DNA of 64,000 bases. Source: Cadophora sp. MPI-SDFR-AT-0126. Its lineage: Eukaryota > Ascomycota > Leotiomycetes > Helotiales > Ploettnerulaceae. Numbering within the stretch: the stretch's first letter is position 1; every line of letters begins with the position of its first letter. The notes under the pieces were generated by a model. It was not told where the DNA came from. It saw only the letters and a program-made list of their open reading frames with translations, and ran no database searches. Shown here piece after piece: positions 56,798 through 64,000 of this stretch. Location: positions 3,844,001-3,908,000 of the forward strand of contig JAGMVK010000002.1 in NCBI GenBank assembly GCA_020747065.1. The letters run 5' to 3'. Both the position numbers and the translations under genes were made by a program.

Positions 56798-59700
56798 ATG
56801 TCTCCTTCTAGTATATGTCAGCATGTTCACGGCCCGGCGGCCGCCTTGGTGGAAGAGGCAGAACGACGAGAGCGTAAGGAAGCTCGGAGAAAATTCCTCC
56901 AACTTCAGGAGCGGAAGCAGAGGGAGGAGATATCTGCGGTAGGCGAACTTACACAGACTGTTCGGGTATCCTAACAATCTATAGAACCACTATCGTCTTC
57001 TTCGTCTGAAAGTACTCAGACCTGTATCGATAGCACCAGCCACGTCCCGGAACCTGCTAGGGGAACTGTCAGCAACGCAGCATCCAGAATTTGCTTGCAT
57101 TCTCCCAGAAGAGCCGTCAGAATCCCGCGATCCGCCGGTATGGCCGGCTCCTCAACGGATCCTGTCAAGAGAGCTACCGCGGTCACAACATCTACGAGAC
57201 ACAGACCAGAATATGTCCTTTGATCCATTCCTAAATTCGATACCAATTGAACTACGAAAGGTAATCCCAAGTAAAAGGAGGAGCCCGCATATCAACCCTT
57301 CTTCGTCGGCAAATCTTCCCACGCCTCAGGATCCGAAGATCAAGAGACAAAGGACAACAGAACATGCTAGGGCGCTAGAGGCCGTTAAGCTTGCGGTGGG
57401 TTTGCTAGAGGAGGAATTCAACCTTCGAGAGGCCGCCTCTGAAGCGTTCCCGCCAGAGATCACGTCATCCCATATTCGAACTTCCGTTAGCAAATATGAA
57501 AATGAGATGTCGGCTGCGTCTGAGAGGTCTGTGTGTTGCTGTTGTGGCAGGCTGATTGCCGCTGGGGATATCTGTGAGGTCGATGATGAGGCTGATTTCA
57601 TCCTACCCCCACGACATAGCCTCGATCATTGTGGCCATCAAGGAAACTCTTGGGACTTTTGTACATCCTGCCACACGGCCTTGCGTCGTGGCAAGATTCC
57701 CAAGTTCTCCGCCTTGAACCTCGTCAATGTGACGATTTGCCAGCACTATCCAGCTGCGCTGGAAGATCTGACGGCGGTTGAGGAGTGTCTCATTGCAAAA
57801 TCTCATCCTGTTGGCACTATCCTCAAATTGCGACCTGGGCGCCGTTCCTCTTCCGTTAGTTATAACGCATTGCGGGGCCACATGATCGTCATTCCGCAGG
57901 ACCCGGGTCCGCTTCTCCAGATCCTCCCCAGTCCCGAGCTGAGGCTGGATACTCTGATCAAGGTTTTCTGGCTGGGCAAACGGGCTCCAGTGGATGCGGA
58001 TCTGAGGCCTTTCTTGCAGGTGCGGAAGGACAAGGTGCTGGCGGCTCTGCAATATCTGGTTGGGCACAACCACCTGTATCGCGACCTCACTATCAACCAT
58101 GATTTGATGGACGGTTGGAACGCCGATTTTATCCCGCCCGAGATCCGGGATAACATCATCTGTCTTGGGGATTCGGACCATCACGAACGTGAGGGCTATA
58201 CGGTTAGCCTGCAGACCGGCAACTATGAGAATGATCTCCATGCCGCACAAGACGGAATTTTGGATGCGGATGACCAAGAAGCTTGTATAACAGGCTCTGT
58301 CTACACGGACGTCAACGGGGAGCGCCAGGATCCGAATGCACGATTGATAGACACCTTGCGAGGAATGATAGCTGATAACCGATATGGGGCCGATGAGAGT
58401 GCACGAGTTATAGACGAAACCGCAGATGAGTTCGGACAGAGGCGGGGAATTATCCCGACAATTTCTTTTGCCATACGCGGGCAATCCGCTTTGATGAACA
58501 ATTGGGAGGACCCTCACTACTTTACCGCCGCTTTCCCAACCCTGTTTCCGGGGGGAATTGGTGGCCACCAAGACCAGAGGGCGGTCCCGGTATCCCTCAT
58601 GGCTTTCGCGGAGTGGGCATTAAGTCACCATAGCAGAAGGCAGGTGGTCCCCATCTATTTTACCCGAAGACCTAATAACTTTCGCAGGTTCGCACGCCAT
58701 AAGACCTTCATGTACCTTCTTTATGACGTATTACAGCTCCGGAGCTCTTCCCTTGGGAATACGCTACTTGTGAAACGTCGAGACTGGAGGTCGGCCGAGA
58801 ACGATATAGCATCGTTGACGGTTGGCCAGCTCGAGGATGCCGCGAAGACCATTGCTGACGGAGGGATTGTTGAGAACCCTGTGATTCAGCGGCTACAGCG
58901 AACCATCCTCACAATTGGCATGCAAGTGCCACAATCTTTCTCTCAGAAGCTGAAGATGCGCTCCAATATCAAGGGCTTGATCGCACGGCGTGGCATGCCG
59001 GCGTTTTGGGTGACCATCAATCCCTCCGACTTGAGCAACCCCCTTGTATTACTGTTGGCTGGCATTGAGTATTGCGGAGACGCCTTCCCGACCGCTACTG
59101 CAGCTATCCGGCACGCAGCCGCGACCTCTGACCCCGTCGCCGTTGCCCAGTTCTTCCACCAGACCTGTAAAGGGATCTTCGATGGCCTTCTCGGTACTAA
59201 CACAGGCCGGATTGGAATCCTGGGGCAGGTCGAGGATCATTTTGCGGTGGTTGAGACGAATGGCCGTGGCATGCTCCATCTTCACGCGCTGGTTTGGCTC
59301 ACTGGCAACGTGGTATTCAGCACTCTGCGGGATCGCCTTCTCCAAGACAAGCCTTTCGCCTCTAGGATGATACGTTATCTGGAAACGGTCCTCGTGCAAA
59401 GCATAGACGTGGGTGTGGATGGCTGTCCCACCATGGAGCCGGAAACCGTGCCCCCCTCCTCCAAAACCCCCGAGACCGATAATGAATTTTACGCCAGGCT
59501 GTGCACCGACAGCAACGCCGTCGCCTGCAAGAAGCAGGTCCATTCATCCAACCACAACGCTACCTGCTTCAAATACAGTCAGAAGGGTCAAGGCGATGAG
59601 CCTTGCAGATTTGGCATGCCGCGCGACCTCCTTCCTACTTCCGAGGTCGATGAACTGGGCGTAATCCACCTGGCTCGGAACCACGGTTGGGTCAACCCGT

Positions 59701-62700
59701 GGAATCCGGTCATTGCTAGTTGCATCCGCTCGAATCATGATATATCTTGGATCCCGACGGTGGCAAAGGCTTTGTGCCTTATTTACTACATCACGACCTA
59801 CGCAACGAAAGATGATGTCTCCCCGTATCAAATGCTGGTTAAGGCTGCACTGTTGAAGCAGTCAATTGAGAAAGCAAAGGCCACTTTGACACCCGATGCT
59901 ACCGATATGCGGATTCGGAAGAAAGATATGGACCAGTTTGCCCTACGATGCTTCAACACACTCTCGCACGATCGAGAGATTAGCGGTGTGCAGATAGCGA
60001 GCTCCTTACTTCGGCTCCCGACCTACTATACAGTGAATAATAACTTTGTCCAAGTTAATCTGTGGTGGCTTAGGAAATATGTGCGGGCGGCTATGGACTT
60101 GGTAGAATCACAAGCCGACGACGACTCTACCGACCTAATGGGCGAGGAACAGTGTGCTTATCAGCCTGGGGCCAAGGCTCCTGTGAGCCGCTTCGACAAC
60201 TACAAATGGCGTGGTCCACACCTAGCCGATCTCCCATTCTTCGAGTACTCTATGCTGGTGCAGACCAAGTACGTACGTGACGCGACATCGGCAGATTTGG
60301 AATTGGACCCCAAGCACCCAAAATACGGCATACACGTGCAGCGCCTAGCCCGCAAGAAGTCCCAGGTGGTTACCGTTACCTTCAACGGCCAGCTTTCCCG
60401 ATTCCAGGCGGAGGAGGAGGCCGTCCCAGGCGGCCACCCAGCCACGGCTGCGATACAAAACGACCTCGCCGAAGTGCTACTAGGCCTGTTTGTACCATGG
60501 AACCATTTGCCAGACCTCTTTCGACATCATGCTGTATATTACGAAGTAAAACGTGCAGCCTGTGCCAGGATTTGGGCTGCGGTGGAGCCAGCACTTTCGC
60601 CACACAACCGTAACTTTGCAAGCAACATTGAACTCCTGCGAAAGTCAAAAGAAGATAGTCGAATTGATGCTGCCCTGCGAGGATCAATGAACCGGCCTGA
60701 TGACTCATTTGACCGCGATGTCGATGATATGCCTCCCGATGTAGATTTAGACGCCGAAGACCATCTGGATACTGTGAATGAAGACTTCAGTACTGAGACC
60801 TTGATAGCGGCATACCATTCCATTGCAATGTCCTGGCGAAAGGAAAGTCTTGTTGCTGGAGAGCGTATTCGTACTTTATTGTCCAGAGCCAGCCAGGTAC
60901 GGCCCCTACAGGCGGAAAATCTGCTCCCCCTCGACATTTTTCATCTTAGTACCTACGCAACTTCTGGCCTCAGTTTCTTCCCTCCGGCTACATTGCAACG
61001 CTGGAAGTCACAAATTAAAGGTCTTATTAAATTTGATGAAGCGGAAGACATAGGAGCCGAAGAACGCCTTGCGTATGAGATCGACGATTTCGATCTCGAC
61101 GTAGGAGATGGAGCTTTGCATCCTATCCTAGCTTCACCAGAGAGCGCCCCGAATGTGGCGGACCGACGGTCTCAACTTGGCGACAATCCTACTGGCTCGA
61201 GTCTCACATTGCTTGTCAACGAAGATGTTCCTCTCAACGAAAAGCAGCGACTTGTTGTAGAAAGAGTGCTTTCACTTGCGCTGGCTTGGGCGACCCACGC
61301 TTACGATGCCTCCAAGCGGGACCAGAAACTCCTCTACGTTAGTGGCGAAGGCGGAGTTAGCAAAAGCCAAATTATCAAAGCCATCGTTGCCGGCATGGAC
61401 CTTATATGTCGCAAAGAGGAGGTCATTCTGATGGCACCGACAGGAGCAGCAGCGGATAATATCAGCGGCAACACGTATCATACAGCCCTCGGCATTAGCA
61501 TCGCCAAAACCCAGAAGACAACAGTGAGCTCTCGTGTCAGGAAGCTGTGGTCCAGGAAGACGGTCATGATCATCGATGAGGTTAGTATGACGGATTTAAG
61601 CATGCTGAGTACCATCAACAATCAGTGCAAGATTGCAAGGTCCCTCAAGAGAAGCTCTCCCGACCTCTTTAGTGGGCTGCCTATCGTTATCCTCATGGGC
61701 GACTTCCACCAGTTCCCACCCGTTAGAGGCCCAGCGCTATGGAAGGAGCCAAGAACTGGGAACGACGAAGACGCGAACGGACAATTCATCTGGCATCAGT
61801 TCACGGACGTCATCATCCTAGACCAGCAGATGAGACAGGCAGAAGACCCTGCATTCCGGGATCTACTGGGTCGAGCGAGAGCGGCCACATTAACGGAAGA
61901 TGATCTAGCGTTATTGAACAGCAAGACAACAACGTCCCTCCTTGCACCGGATTTGGAAAACGCAACCACTGTTGTTAAGCTTAATGTTCTTCGTCACCAC
62001 GTTAATCGCCTTCAAATGGAACACTTTGCCCGGACCCGATCCCAGAGGATTTACGTCTTCCCAGCGCTGCACAACCGGGTCAGGACTACGGGTCCGTCCC
62101 GTCTATACGCAGAGGACTTGCTGCAACAAACTGACCAAGGCACCCGGATCCCCTTCCCGGGTCTTTTTCTTTACACCCCACAGATGCCAGCTATACTCCT
62201 CACCAACATCTGCACTGCCCTAGGACAGGTAAATGGTGCGCGTGGTATTGCCTCAGGTATCGTTGTTGATCCAACCGGCATGTCTCTCTACAGTTGACGA
62301 TATGATACACAACTAACCATACGCATCTAGCGGAGTTCTTCGAGATGGATGATCTGTACATCTTGTGCACAAAACCTCCAGCGTGTGTTTTATTCCGGCG
62401 AGAGAATTCGGCGCACTCTAAGTTCGACGACCTCAGTGCCAACGTCATCCCTGTCTTCCCATTAGAAAGGTCAATCACCGTTAAAGGACACTCCGTGCGA
62501 AGGAGACAGGTGCCTATGTGCCCTGCATTTAGCCTGACAGATTATAAAGTGCAAGGGTCGACGCTTACGACTGCGGTTCTTGATCTCAAACACGACCCAA
62601 GTGCTAGAGGACAAGACGGTCACAAGAAATACTGCTCAACATATGTACAGCTATCACGACTCCGATCATTAGATGGACTCCACCTTCTACAAAGCATTAC

Positions 62701-62806
62701 TATGGAGGATCTTCAATTCCGCCCAGACGAGCGACTGCTCGTAGAAATGGAAAGGCTCAAGGGACTTGAGCGGGAAACGATAGCTGCATGGAGAGAGCAA
62801 AGTTAG
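56798..62806 (+). CDS. Helitron Rep-helicase transposase
   Basis: Exons 56798-56938, 56985-62277 and 62331-62806 give 1969 residues without a stop. The first exon (MSPSSICQHVHGPAAALVEE) is a charged helix. Paired Cys motifs near residues 230-285 (VCCCCGRL; FCTSCHTALRRGKIP) belong to the N-terminal DUF6570-like region. The Helitron-like N domain has PHYFTAAFPTLFPGG and, near residue 809, GMLHLHALVWL, the HUH nickase motif. The C-terminal Pif1-type helicase has a Walker A region near residue 1500 reading GEGGVSKS where GxxxxGKS is expected, IIDEVSMTDLS (Walker B), MGDFHQFPPV, FSLTDYKVQGSTL and YVQLSR. The second intron uses a GC donor (G/GCATGT, 62278). It drives rolling-circle transposition. 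Only the Walker A Gly-to-Ser change argues against activity. Confidence 0.9.
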
Positions 62807-64000
62807 TTGTTTGTCTCGCTACAAAATAGCCTTTCTAATTTTTCGTCACCTTGCAGGCACTTCTGCTCTCACGGCTGTGCTAATTCGCCAATATGATATT
62901 CGAACCCGATCAGCTCCTGACCATGAGTTACGAAAGCTGCTAAACATGAAACCGCTAGCGCCGTTGATAAGCTTTATTTTATCTGCCGTAAAGGTAATAA
63001 CCACGCCAGATTTTTGTCTTCCAATCCCTAATGAATCTACTAACAAGGACATGGCTTCAAGATGAGGGGTATTCGAACTCAATATTCGAACCGACGTACC
63101 TCATAGAAATGAAAGACGACAAGGCCTCCCCTTCCAGATAAGTCGTCTTCGCTAACATCTACTACTATATCCCATCCTCCAAACCCTGGCTTTTTACAAA
63201 AACTGAAATAAATTGCAGGAGCTTCTGTATCAAATTATGTCGAAAGACACACATATTATATATATTGTCTTCCAACTCAAGCTCCCTCATTCTACCCATG
63301 CAAATATTAAGAGAAGAACCATTTCAACACTTTGTTAACACAGTAAACGCCACGACTCCCAATGATGCAGACCAGGCGCTCCACAAAAGAGACTTGAAAT
63401 ATCAATATATCTAGACCCTGACCTCCCCGTACCAACGACGTAGACGATCCAGCTAGCCCCATCACCAGCATAGATGACTCTTCATCTGTTCACGCCGCAA
63501 TGCTTCCTTTATCGAATGAAGACCACATTCATCCCCGAACCTGCCCGTTTCAGGGCCTCGGCGTGCGAAGCGCGCGTTACCAGTTCAAATATACAGTTTT
63601 TCTTGCGGAACTGCAAGCTTAGGTAAGAATTGCATAGTTCGTGGCTGCTACACAGAATGTCAGAAGATTGCTATTTTCCTGTTGGGAGCCATTTAGCTGG
63701 TCTGTTCATTTTTAAATTTAGTGCCAGAATACTAAGCGGTTTGAACTTTCGCTTATTCAGACAAGTAGCGGGTGCTTATATACGATATAAAGTTCGATTC
63801 GCAGTTCCCGAATGAGCGACGAGCGTATATTTATGTTTCATCGGATGCTGAGACCGTTTCAAGTGAGCAAACAATGCTGAAGAATCTTTATAGTAGGCCA
63901 ATCGGTACGTGCGGAGGAAAGCTTAAAAGTCAAGTCTCCAAATCTAAACAGCACTTCAGACATGTGCTTGGACATGGCAGCAAAATGGGCTGGCCACACA
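62807..64000. other. Downstream of Helitron ORF, no gene recognised
   Basis: No coding domain. A small GC-rich hairpin candidate (gcgtgcgaagcgcgc, 63561-63575) could belong to a Helitron 3' end, but no CTRR terminus follows at the usual 10-12 bases. Confidence 0.4.

Noticed and set aside
57603..58571. 322-residue minus-strand ORF
   Set aside because: Antisense shadow of the Helitron coding exon, with no domain.
63561..63575. Helitron 3' hairpin
   Set aside because: A short stem exists but no CTRR terminus at the normal distance.

Overview
The window looks like accessory, transposon-rich chromosomal DNA of a filamentous ascomycete (Pezizomycotina; a leotiomycete would fit, but I cannot fix the species). 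The reasons are short 36-120 base introns with GT/AG and occasional GC/AG borders, and fungus-restricted families (Zn2Cys6 regulator, PTH11-like rhodopsin-domain protein, HET-like and DUF3723 proteins, DUF3435 recombinase relics). Decay by C-to-T changes in CpA context, the mark of repeat-induced point mutation (RIP), is also seen. No rRNA, convincing tRNA, CRISPR array or organelle sequence was found. Exon borders were placed by eye from frame, splice sites and family knowledge.

Layout. 0-9 kb: a nuclease-fold-like fungal protein (-), a DUF3435 relic, a Zn2Cys6 regulator (-), a nested MITE, a sulfotransferase-like gene (+) and a GNAT acetyltransferase (-). 9.1-15.8 kb: a HET-like gene (-) split by a 4389-base hAT element. 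16-30 kb: tyrosinase (-), two MITEs, a secreted protein with a frameshift just after its signal peptide (-) and a small secreted 8-cysteine protein (+). 30.8-42 kb: DUF3435 relics, an esterase remnant, a rhodopsin-domain membrane protein (+), a broken C2H2 gene (-), an AT-rich terminal-inverted-repeat element and a RIP-damaged membrane-protein pseudogene. 42.4-51.8 kb: an internally deleted Tad1-like LINE and a DUF3723 gene (+) split by a second 4389-base hAT copy in inverted orientation. 52.6-56.1 kb: a reductase remnant, a LINE endonuclease remnant and an MFS transporter (-). 56.8-62.8 kb: a nearly intact Helitron replicase-helicase (+).

The central result is the pair of inverted, co-linear hAT copies (position p in one corresponds to 59560-p in the other). 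Each is bounded by its own perfect 8-base target duplication and each sits antisense inside a host gene. Removing the element plus one duplication restores the host reading frame exactly in both cases. The intact, unswapped duplications argue that the 31.7 kb between the copies has not been inverted by recombination between them. RIP-type differences are divided between the copies.

Genes that look intact are the nuclease-like protein, Zn2Cys6 regulator, sulfotransferase, GNAT, tyrosinase, 8-cysteine secreted protein, rhodopsin-domain protein and MFS transporter. I see no convincing biosynthetic cluster; these look like independent genes scattered among transposons.
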